From the NCBI GenBank assembly GCA_963601185.1, contig CAVCEE010000001.1, positions 62,001 through 126,000 on the forward strand: a stretch of DNA of 64,000 bases, written 5' to 3'. The position numbers and the translations under genes were made by a program. The stretch's first letter is position 1. Every line of letters begins with the position of its first letter. The notes below the pieces were generated by a model. It was not told where the DNA came from. It saw only the letters and a program-made list of their open reading frames with translations, and did not search any database. This document shows positions 32,917 through 40,601 of the stretch, in pieces. The stretch comes from Limisoma sp963601185. Its GTDB lineage: Bacteria > Bacteroidota > Bacteroidia > Bacteroidales > Muribaculaceae.

Positions 32917-34449
32917 ATGAACAGAACAGCAACCCTTATATTGTGCATTGCCGCGGCTGTGACGGCATTAGCCTCGCAGAAATATGAAATCCTCCAGAAA
33001 GCGAAGGACGGCGACGCGGCGGCGCAGAACGAAGTGGGGTCGTGGTGCTACAACGGCACCAACGGCAAGAAAGTGAACTATGCCGAGGCTCTGCAATGGT
33101 GGTCGAAAGCCGCCAAGCAAGGCAACGTCAAGGCGGTGGGCAATATGGGTATGTGCTACCGCTACGGCCACGGCATAGAGCGCGACTCACTGAAGGCTAT
33201 GCGCCTATATCTCAAATCCATACGCAGCGGCAACGACTCGCTGATGATTGCCTCGGAGGCGGCAGCACGCAAGGGCAACCTCTTCGACGGCATACTCGCT
33301 GCACTTGCCTACAAGACCGGCAACGGCGTGACACGCTCGGCAGAAAAGGCCAAGGAGTATTTCAGCCTTGCCGCCGAGGGCGGCTCAGCCGACGCCCAAA
33401 GGGAATGGGCTCTTATCAACCTCAACACTGGTCATGAGGACGTAGCCCTACAGTGGTTTTCAAAGGCAGCCGACCAGGGCGACCTCTCGTCGACCTACTT
33501 CACCGGGATGATGATGATGAAAGGCATGGGCGCTGAAGCAAATGAGGAGAAAGGACTGGAGTATATGCAGAAAGCCGCCGACCGCGACTTTCCGCAAGCG
33601 TGCTACGACCTCAGCCAGCGTTACGACTGCGGCTATGGCGTGCCGACAGACAGCGCGAAAGCCATCGCCTATCTCCAGCGCGCGGCAGTACTCGGGTCGC
33701 GCGGCGCGCAGTGGGACTACGCCGTGGATTATCGCGACGGCATCCACCGCCAGCGCAGTTTCTACATGGCTCTGGCGTGGATGGCAAAAGCCGTGGACCA
33801 AGGCAACACCACATATTTCAAGAAAGCATACTGCGACAAGACTAACCCCGACACCACGGCATTTTCCGACTATATCAAGGGTGTTGTCTACACCTACCGT
33901 ATGGACTACGCCAAGGCTGACTCGTGCTTCGACCGGCTCGTGGCAAAGGGCATCGACGAGGGGCTGACGATGAAGGCATACACCATAATGAAGCGCACCG
34001 GCGAGCAACTCGACAGCACGGCGCGCCGCCAATGCATCGACCTTTTGCTGAAATCATCGGCCAGCGACCCGTCGGCAAAGGCGATGCTCGCCTACGTCTA
34101 CGCCAGCGACAAGAATATGACCACGGAAGAGGCTGATGCCTGCCTGTCACTGCTCACGGAAGCCGCCGATGCGGGTTTTCCGCAAGCGATGAACACCCTT
34201 GGGCTGGTCTACAACAACCTCGGCAAGGAGGAGGGCTATGCCAAAGCCGCACAGTGCTTTGAACGCGCCCTGAAAGAGGGCTTCATCGAGAAGGACGCCG
34301 CCGCAGTCTATGCCGAATATCTGCGCAAAGGCACTGGCGGAGTGGCTGTGGATACCGCAAAAGCCGACGAGGTGGAGCAGTCTGCCGTCCGTCCCGAATA
34401 CAAGGACCGGCTCGCCGACCTCTATGCCACTACTTGGCTTGACGACTGA
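32917..34449 (+). CDS. Sel1-repeat (TPR-like) exported protein (510 aa)
   Basis: After a short signal-like N-terminus (ATLILCIAAAVTALAS), the protein is built of about twelve Sel1-like repeats with the pattern A...G...A...L...Y..G..., for example AEALQWWSKAAKQGNVKAVG and KAAQCFERALKEGFIEKDAA. Such repeats scaffold protein complexes. It ends the second signalling cluster, 12 bases after the kinase, and may be its periplasmic adaptor, which is inference. Confidence 0.85.
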   Translation: MNRTATLILCIAAAVTALASQKYEILQKAKDGDAAAQNEVGSWCYNGTNGKKVNYAEALQWWSKAAKQGNVKAVGNMGMCYRYGHGIERDSLKAMRLYLKSIRSGNDSLMIASEAAARKGNLFDGILAALAYKTGNGVTRSAEKAKEYFSLAAEGGSADAQREWALINLNTGHEDVALQWFSKAADQGDLSSTYFTGMMMMKGMGAEANEEKGLEYMQKAADRDFPQACYDLSQRYDCGYGVPTDSAKAIAYLQRAAVLGSRGAQWDYAVDYRDGIHRQRSFYMALAWMAKAVDQGNTTYFKKAYCDKTNPDTTAFSDYIKGVVYTYRMDYAKADSCFDRLVAKGIDEGLTMKAYTIMKRTGEQLDSTARRQCIDLLLKSSASDPSAKAMLAYVYASDKNMTTEEADACLSLLTEAADAGFPQAMNTLGLVYNNLGKEEGYAKAAQCFERALKEGFIEKDAAAVYAEYLRKGTGGVAVDTAKADEVEQSAVRPEYKDRLADLYATTWLDD

Positions 34450-34472
34450 GATCTACAAAACAAAATAACGCT

Positions 34473-35525
34473 ATGATTAAGAACTTATTGCAGCGCGCAC
34501 TCACCTTGGTGTGCGCCATGTTGTGCATCACAATTACCGCCTGTGGCGGCAACGACTCGCCAACGCCTGGCGGCGGCGGTGAAGAGAAAAAAGAAACTAC
34601 GGTCACGTTTGCCAAGGGAGCGGACGTGAGTTGGCTCACCGAGATGGAAGCGTCGGGCAAGAAATTCTACGACGCATCGGGCAAAGCCGGCGACTGCCTG
34701 TCGATACTCAACGGTCTGGGTGTCAACGCCATCAGGCTGCGCATCTGGGTCAACCCCACCGACGGTTGGTGCAACAAGGCTGACGTGGTGGCAAAAGCCG
34801 CACGCGCACAGGCTCTCGGCATGGCAGTGATGGCGGATTTCCACTACTCCGACTCCTGGGCAGACCCGAGCCAGCAGACTCCCCCGGCGGCGTGGAAAGA
34901 CTACACCGTACTCCAGATGGGTACAGCCATTGCCGACCACACCAAGGACGTGCTCAACGCCCTCAAGGACAAAGGCATAAACGTGCAGTGGGTGCAGGTG
35001 GGCAACGAAACGAGCAGCGGCATGCTCTGGCCGTTGGGCGAAGCCAAGGACACCGAATTTACCAATTTCGCCTTTTTCGTCAATGCTGGCTACTCGGCAG
35101 TCAAGACCGTCTACCCCGAGGCTTCGGTCATCGTGCATCTTGACCGCGGCAATGAACTCGCCCACCTGACGTGGATGTTCGATGGACTGCGCACCGCCGG
35201 TGCAAAATGGGATATGATTGGCGTGTCGTTTTATCCCGACGACAGCGATTGGGAAACCCTCACTGCGTCGTGCCTCTCGAACCTAAAGACCGTCCACAAC
35301 CGCTATTCGTGCCCAGTGATGGTGTGCGAGGTAGGCATGCCGTGGGACTCCACGAACGCCTCATCGATGATGACTCGACTCGTAGACGGCTGCAAGGCCA
35401 TCGACGGCTGCGGCGGCGTGTTCTACTGGGAGCCTGAATGCTACGGCGGATGGAAAGGCTACACCAAAGGCGCGTTCGACGAAAGCGGCAAGCCCACCGC
35501 CGCCCTCAGCGCTTTCGCCAAATAG
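34473..35525 (+). CDS. Endo-beta-1,4-galactanase, GH53 lipoprotein (350 aa)
   Basis: A lipoprotein signal ends at the lipobox Cys24 (ITITACGG). The catalytic domain is GH53: FAKGADVSWLTEMEASG, VNAIRLRIWVNPTDGWCN, MAVMADFHYSDSWADPSQQ, with acid/base Glu in VQVGNETSSGMLWP and nucleophile Glu in PVMVCEVGMPWD. The enzyme hydrolyses arabinogalactan type I of plant pectin, at the cell surface. It begins 23 bases after the Sel1 gene but has no functional link to the kinase cluster. A strong terminator follows. Confidence 0.9.
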   Translation: MIKNLLQRALTLVCAMLCITITACGGNDSPTPGGGGEEKKETTVTFAKGADVSWLTEMEASGKKFYDASGKAGDCLSILNGLGVNAIRLRIWVNPTDGWCNKADVVAKAARAQALGMAVMADFHYSDSWADPSQQTPPAAWKDYTVLQMGTAIADHTKDVLNALKDKGINVQWVQVGNETSSGMLWPLGEAKDTEFTNFAFFVNAGYSAVKTVYPEASVIVHLDRGNELAHLTWMFDGLRTAGAKWDMIGVSFYPDDSDWETLTASCLSNLKTVHNRYSCPVMVCEVGMPWDSTNASSMMTRLVDGCKAIDGCGGVFYWEPECYGGWKGYTKGAFDESGKPTAALSAFAK

Positions 35526-35558
35526 TGCTGACGGCGGGGCTGCAGAGGCAGAAACCAT

Positions 35559-35596
35559 AAAAAAGCGCGCAGCCGGATGGTTGCGCGCCTTTTTTA
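35559..35596. terminator. Bidirectional terminator between galactanase and T9SS protein genes
   Basis: AAAAAAGCGCGCAGCC...GGTTGCGCGCCTTTTTT forms a strong GC stem flanked by A and T runs, between two converging genes. Confidence 0.85.
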
Positions 35597-35613
35597 TGGG
35601 GTTGCGTGAAGGG

Positions 35614-37977
35614 TTACTTCACCAGTACTTTCGTTGTCTTGCCGTCAACTGCCACGAGGTAGATGCCGCGAGCAACCTGGAACGTATTGTCCTTGCTGTC
35701 GAGCACCACTGCCTGGCCGGCGGTGTTGTAGATTGATACAGAACCGGCATTGCCAAGCACGCGGATTTCGCCGTTGCCGGCAACCACCTTCACTGCGTCG
35801 GCTGCAGACTTCTCAACGCTGTCGCCACCTTGCTTTACTGCAAGGATAGTGCCATTGACGAGGTTTACGGTGATGTTGTACTTGCCTGCGAGAATCTTGA
35901 AGGACGTGTCGCCGTTCAAGCCGATTTCAGCAAGAGTATTGTCATAGATTTCGGTGTCCCAAACCACAGGACCGTAGCGAGTTGCTTTGACTTCTTCCCA
36001 GAAGATGCTTGGAGTAGCGGTGAATGCAAAGTAGCCGTAGCCTGCCCCGTCGCCGTCAACAATCTCAAGGTCGTCAATCTGGTAAACGCCAGTGTCGGTT
36101 GCATTAGCCACATGGGTTGTGCTTGACGGAACCCAATTCTCGTCGGAGAAGTGACCAATTGCATAGAGTTTCTCCGGATAGGATTCGCCAGCAACGAGGA
36201 TTGTGAGGTTCTTGAGGTCGATGGTGACAGTAAATTCGCCTTTAGCAACGACTCTGATTGCACCTTTATCCTTCACGATAGGAGTGACTTCGTTGATAGT
36301 TATAGCCTTGTTGTCTTCCGACACAGCAAAGCCCCAACGGTGTTGGTTGACAAATTCCCAGTCATCGTGGAGTACGCTGACGATACCGAAGTTGCAAGGA
36401 CCAGTGATAGTTGTGGTGTAGACACCTTCGCCAGTCTTGTCGGCAATGCGACCTTCATCTGGCTGCCAAACATTTCCGAGACCGACAAGGTAGAGGGCTA
36501 CAGGATAGCCATCGCTTGATATCTCCACGTCGTATACGCTCGGAGCAGTAACGGTGAGTTCGCCGCTTTCGCGAGGAAGGGCAGCCACCTTGAGGTATTC
36601 GCCAGAGTTGCCTACGAAGTAGAGGTTGTTGGCGCAGTCAAATGCCAAATCGTTGCAGTTACGTCTGATGGTCGATTCAAATGTGTATTGCTTTTCGAGC
36701 AGCGGTGCGCCGTTGGTGTCCTTTGTAACCTTGAACACTGTGATTGTCGAGCCGGATGTGCCGACGGCAAGGAGCGAGAAATCGCTATTGAAGCGGATGC
36801 CGGCACCGCCATTGAAGTCGACGCCAAGAATGCCATTGGCATTAATCTTGTAGTCCTCTACGCCGTCAGCGTTGATGTGAACCAACGTCGGTTCCGTATC
36901 TGTTGCCGTTGCGCGGCTACTTGCAAACCAGATGCCGCCTTCCTCGTCGTAGGTGACGGAGGTGTTGAGCGCAGTAACCGAATATTTGCCGGTCAAAGCC
37001 TCGATGGCTCTCGACGGAGCGGTTGTCCATGTTTCTTCCTTGCCGAGGTTGTATTCGTCGGTGCGGAAACCGTCAGCAGCAAAACTGTAGCCTTTGACGT
37101 TGGAAGAAAGAGCAAGGATTGTGAGGTCTTCATCTTCACCGCGGAGGTCGAAACTTACGTTAGGAGCAGCAACGAAATTGCCTTCGGCATCGTTGATGTT
37201 AAACGAGTCGTCGGAAGTGCCGGAGATAACCGGAGAGAAGTCTTCGTCAAGGTTCAGCGAGTTAACCGACCAGAGAGCCACGCCGTTCTGGTTTTGTCCG
37301 CTGAGGAAGATTCGGCCGTCGTCGGCGATGCGGATTTTGCGTGGGTCGTAGGCGTTTGAGCCAGTGGTGAATTGGCCTTGGTAGGTTTGTCCGCCCTTAA
37401 ACACGTATCCGCCTTCGGCATTCTTGATAGGGGTGAGCGTTGCATCGAAAGCATAGATACCTTGATTGCCGCCCGAAGATTGGTAGCCCTCTGCTGGAGC
37501 CGCCATTGCCTCGGTTACGAGTACGCGTCCGAAGTTAGGACTGTCGGTGTTATTGTCGACAGCCACGCCAGCCGGGTGGTAGAATTTGTAGTACTTCGGC
37601 GAAACAGTCGGATCGGCAACAGTTGCGCTCTTCACCGTTACGCCAAACGAAACCGTAGCATCCATAGGGATGTCGTCCTCCGGGACAACCACCGTGTTGA
37701 GGTTGTTGACAGCGGTCTTTGTGTCGTCGGTGTATTCGGCAATAACTGTGCCCGGATATTCCTTAACCGGGACATTCTTGACGAGAAGTACCACCTTCGC
37801 ACTTTCAGCGGGGGCGTTCAGACGGTAGGTCACATTGTAGTTAGTTCCGTCCCTCACAACCCTAATGTCGTAGGGGTAAGCATTGAGCGACTCGAGAGGA
37901 GTCTGGGCATTCATCGCCACAGCAGACGACACGACAGTCAGTCCGGTCAGAAGAATGTGTTTTAATGACTTTCTCAT
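35614..37977 (-). CDS. Secreted beta-propeller protein with type IX secretion sorting domain (787 aa)
   Basis: A signal peptide (MRKSLKHILLTGLTVVSSAVAMNA) is followed by an Ig-like N-terminal domain. The centre looks like a six-bladed propeller (repeats such as GVAVDNNTDSPNFGRVLVTE, KIRIADDGRIFLSGQN, NNLYFVGNSGEYLKV). Two SusE/F-like starch-binding-type modules come next (SYPEKLYAIGHFSDENWVPS). The C-terminus VSIYNTAGQAVVL ... GIYLVAV is a type A T9SS sorting domain. The protein is presumably attached to the cell surface; its ligand is unknown. Confidence 0.8.
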   Translation of the reverse strand: MRKSLKHILLTGLTVVSSAVAMNAQTPLESLNAYPYDIRVVRDGTNYNVTYRLNAPAESAKVVLLVKNVPVKEYPGTVIAEYTDDTKTAVNNLNTVVVPEDDIPMDATVSFGVTVKSATVADPTVSPKYYKFYHPAGVAVDNNTDSPNFGRVLVTEAMAAPAEGYQSSGGNQGIYAFDATLTPIKNAEGGYVFKGGQTYQGQFTTGSNAYDPRKIRIADDGRIFLSGQNQNGVALWSVNSLNLDEDFSPVISGTSDDSFNINDAEGNFVAAPNVSFDLRGEDEDLTILALSSNVKGYSFAADGFRTDEYNLGKEETWTTAPSRAIEALTGKYSVTALNTSVTYDEEGGIWFASSRATATDTEPTLVHINADGVEDYKINANGILGVDFNGGAGIRFNSDFSLLAVGTSGSTITVFKVTKDTNGAPLLEKQYTFESTIRRNCNDLAFDCANNLYFVGNSGEYLKVAALPRESGELTVTAPSVYDVEISSDGYPVALYLVGLGNVWQPDEGRIADKTGEGVYTTTITGPCNFGIVSVLHDDWEFVNQHRWGFAVSEDNKAITINEVTPIVKDKGAIRVVAKGEFTVTIDLKNLTILVAGESYPEKLYAIGHFSDENWVPSSTTHVANATDTGVYQIDDLEIVDGDGAGYGYFAFTATPSIFWEEVKATRYGPVVWDTEIYDNTLAEIGLNGDTSFKILAGKYNITVNLVNGTILAVKQGGDSVEKSAADAVKVVAGNGEIRVLGNAGSVSIYNTAGQAVVLDSKDNTFQVARGIYLVAVDGKTTKVLVK

Positions 37978-38124
37978 AATTAAGATTTTAGTTAATAAAT
38001 AGTTTTATTATCAGGTATATGTTATATCTGTGTTTTCAGTGGTAAAGATAATTATTTTTGACAACAACAACAATTATTCATCATTTTTTTCATTTTCCGC
38101 AAGATGAAACATTTGGGCTGACGA

Positions 38125-38300
38125 GCGCGCCCCGGGGAATCGGAATGCCAGCGAGTGAGCGCGCCGGGGATGGAGAAGCCAGCGAAGGAGCGCGCGCCGG
38201 GGAATCGGAATGCCAGCGAGAGTGTGCGCGCGCCGGGGAATCGGAATGCCAGCGAAGGTGAGCGCCCCGGGGAATCGGAATGCCAGCGAAGGTGAGCGCC
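38125..38300. repeat. Five-copy tandem repeat of about 34 bases
   Basis: The core GGGGAATCGGAATGCCAGCG starts at 38134, 38199, 38235 and 38269; a variant (GGGGATGGAGAAGCCAGCG) starts at 38166. Period is 32-36 bases, with GCGC-rich joints. Confidence 0.85.
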
Positions 38301-38497
38301 CCGTAGGTGGCGCCGTATTGCTAACCCCAGGCTTCAGCCTGGGGCTGGCTGACACTCTGAGACTTGCGCCCCGTCGGGGTGCCGCCAGCATCAGCCGATG
38401 CTCTGACGGTGTGGGCGGCGCCGCTTACAGGGCGCAATTACTCTCACACCCTTGCCCCGGGCTGAAGCCCGGGGTTAGCAATACGGCGCACCTACGG
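38301..38497. repeat. Palindromic element with about 43-base inverted ends
   Basis: CCGTAGGTGGCGCCGTATTG at 38301 reads on through CTAACCCCAGGCTTCAGCCTGGGG. Near 38455-38497 the reverse complement of the same sequence appears with few changes. Each end contains its own nested hairpin (CCCCAGGCTTCAGCCTGGGG; CCCCGGGCTGAAGCCCGGGG). The same family is found at 56890-56935 and 57300-57360. Confidence 0.75.
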
Positions 38498-38676
38498 CGC
38501 GCTCACTCCAACCTCATCCCCAGCACGCTCACTCGCCTCTCTCCGCTCCAAAGACTCATCCCAGCCCGCGCCGATACGGCTTCCTGCAGTGTCCGCCCCC
38601 GACAGAATTGACATATAGTGGATGGCGTTCGGAAAATCATATTTATACGATTTTTTGGAATTTCTGGGTTGTTGTG

Positions 38677-38706
38677 TTGGTAAGTTTAAAAAATGCTTTA
38701 ATTTTG
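38677..38706 (+). promoter_or_regulatory. Promoter of the TPR-AraC regulator gene
   Basis: TTG (38677-38679), 19 bases and TAATTTTG (38699-38706) lie 23 bases before the ATG at 38730. Confidence 0.7.
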
Positions 38707-38729
38707 CAAATATTGATAAACTCTACGGT

Positions 38730-40445
38730 ATGAACAAGTTGAAAGGTTATAGTTTTTTGAAGAGTGTTTTTGCGTTGCTTCTTCTGTGTCTGCCAGCGGC
38801 TATGCGGGCAGAGGAAGGCAAAGCAGACCGCCTCGTGGCGCAGTTCGACAATTCAGGCGGCACGGTGAAAGCCGCCAATCAATTTTTCGACTACCTCGAC
38901 AAAGAAGAGTTTACCGACACCCGGATACAGTTTGCGGCAAACACCCCCGTCGACTCACTCCGCCAACAAGTATGGTACTGGGCGGCGGAATGGTACAACG
39001 ACGTGCATGAATATGCCCGTGCGAAGGACTATGCGCTGAAGGCACTGCCGCTATTCCGCTGGCCAAACAACGGCAAGTCGGACTGCCTCAACTTGCTGGG
39101 CATCATCAACGTGCGTCTCAGCGACTTTCCTGCGGCAGCATCCTACGCCAAGAAATGCGTGGAAATCGACATGACACTTGGCGACCCCGACAAGATTTCA
39201 TCGGGTCTCAACACCCTTGCCGGCATCTATATGGCAGCCGACCATGCCGACGAGGCTGAGAAATTCATACTGCAAGGTCTCGAATATGCCGACAGAGCCG
39301 ACAATCCAGGCCGTAAAGCCATTCTTTTGGGCATGGCGTCGGAAATCTACCACAAGTTGGGGCGCGACGACAAGTCGCTCGACTATGCCCGAAAAGCCTT
39401 TGCTCTCGATTCAATCCTCGGCCGCACGCCCAAGATGGCGATGCGCCTCTCGCAGATGGCATCGGCACTCGCCGGCCTCCGCCGCTACAAGGAGGCAGAA
39501 AGCACCTATCTGCGCGCCATAGCCATGCTCAAGGACTCCGGCAACCGGCATTCCGAGGGCATAGCCCTCAACCAACTGGGGTTTGTCTATCTCGAGCAGG
39601 AGAGGCAACACGACGCCATAGGCTGCTTCACAAAGGCTGCCGCAATATTCTCGCAGATGGGCGACCTCTACAACAATGTGCATTCCCACAAAGGGCTGTA
39701 TGAGAGTTATTGGTCGCTCAACCCCGACTCCGCCAAGATAGCCCTTGAACGGTACAACACGCTGAAGGACTCCCTTTACCAACAAGCCTCCGCCGATGCG
39801 CTGGCGAAATACAATGCCGAGTTTGGCCGCGACCGTCTCCTTGACGAAATCAAGCAAACGAGAGCCGCCCACACCCGCAACATCATCATCGCTGTCGTAC
39901 TGATACTCGCCTTAGCCGCTGCCGCCGCAATGATTATCCGCGCGCGGTCGCGCCGCCACAGGGCACAGATGTCGGAAATCATCAAGAAGGTGGAAACGCT
40001 TCAGTGCAAATGCGACGAGGCGGAAAAGAGCCTTCTCGACCAGCAAAAAGAGGCAAGCCTCAGTAAGGCAGCCTACGAGGCACAGAACGAGGGCGAAAAG
40101 GAATTCCTCACCCAATTGTTTTCGGTTGTTGCCGCCGCCCTCACCAACAAAGACTACGGCGTGGCGAAGATTGCCGCTATGATGCACATGACCGAGCGCA
40201 CTTTCAGCCGCCGGCTGAAGGAGGTGACAGGCCAATCGCCGAAGATGTTTATCTCCGCCATCCAGATGGAGCGGTGCGCCAAACTTCTGGTTGAGAACCC
40301 CGACAAGACAATCGGCGAGATAGCCAACCTCTGCGGCTTTGACGAAGCCTCAGGATTCTCCCACGCCTTCAAGCGCGTCTACGGATGCTCGCCTACAGCC
40401 TACCGCGAGCAGCACAAACGGCAACTTTGTCTGATTTCGTCATAG
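38730..40445 (+). CDS. Periplasmic TPR sensor - membrane helix - AraC DNA-binding protein (571 aa)
   Basis: A signal-like N-terminus (MNKLKGYSFLKSVFALLLLC) leads to TPR repeats over about residues 45-375 (for example KAILLGMASEIYHKLGRDDK, ALNQLGFVYLEQERQHDA). A single membrane helix follows (NIIIAVVLILALAAAAAMII, about 385-405) with a coiled-coil stretch. The AraC domain at the C-terminus has YGVAKIAAMMHMTERTFSRRL and TIGEIANLCGFDEASGFSHAF. It is a one-component membrane regulator common in Bacteroidota. The BspA-like gene 156 bases downstream is a possible target. Confidence 0.87.
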   Translation: MNKLKGYSFLKSVFALLLLCLPAAMRAEEGKADRLVAQFDNSGGTVKAANQFFDYLDKEEFTDTRIQFAANTPVDSLRQQVWYWAAEWYNDVHEYARAKDYALKALPLFRWPNNGKSDCLNLLGIINVRLSDFPAAASYAKKCVEIDMTLGDPDKISSGLNTLAGIYMAADHADEAEKFILQGLEYADRADNPGRKAILLGMASEIYHKLGRDDKSLDYARKAFALDSILGRTPKMAMRLSQMASALAGLRRYKEAESTYLRAIAMLKDSGNRHSEGIALNQLGFVYLEQERQHDAIGCFTKAAAIFSQMGDLYNNVHSHKGLYESYWSLNPDSAKIALERYNTLKDSLYQQASADALAKYNAEFGRDRLLDEIKQTRAAHTRNIIIAVVLILALAAAAAMIIRARSRRHRAQMSEIIKKVETLQCKCDEAEKSLLDQQKEASLSKAAYEAQNEGEKEFLTQLFSVVAAALTNKDYGVAKIAAMMHMTERTFSRRLKEVTGQSPKMFISAIQMERCAKLLVENPDKTIGEIANLCGFDEASGFSHAFKRVYGCSPTAYREQHKRQLCLISS

Positions 40446-40601
40446 ATTTGTCTGTTTTTTACACGTCTGAAAGTCGCTTGTGTTCCTAATTTTACCACTC
40501 CAAGAAGGACATAAAGACAACAATAAAAACACACGTTTTTTTGTCTACGGTCACAAGCGAAATCATAAACTAGAAAACATTACAAATCAAAAATTAGGAA
40601 C

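Larger units (their letters stand above)
37978..38676. other. Repeat-rich intergenic region, 700 bases, no gene
   Basis: Upstream of the T9SS gene is an A+T-rich leader (37978-38110). It is followed by a 34-base tandem array (38125-38300) and a 197-base palindromic element (38301-38497). Open frames through this block arise from the repeats and are not genes. Confidence 0.6.

Noticed and set aside
38125..38300. Possible CRISPR array
   Set aside because: The units are contiguous with no unique spacers and no cas genes are in the window.
38058..38391. Open frames on both strands through the 34-base repeats
   Set aside because: They repeat short words because the DNA repeats; not proteins.
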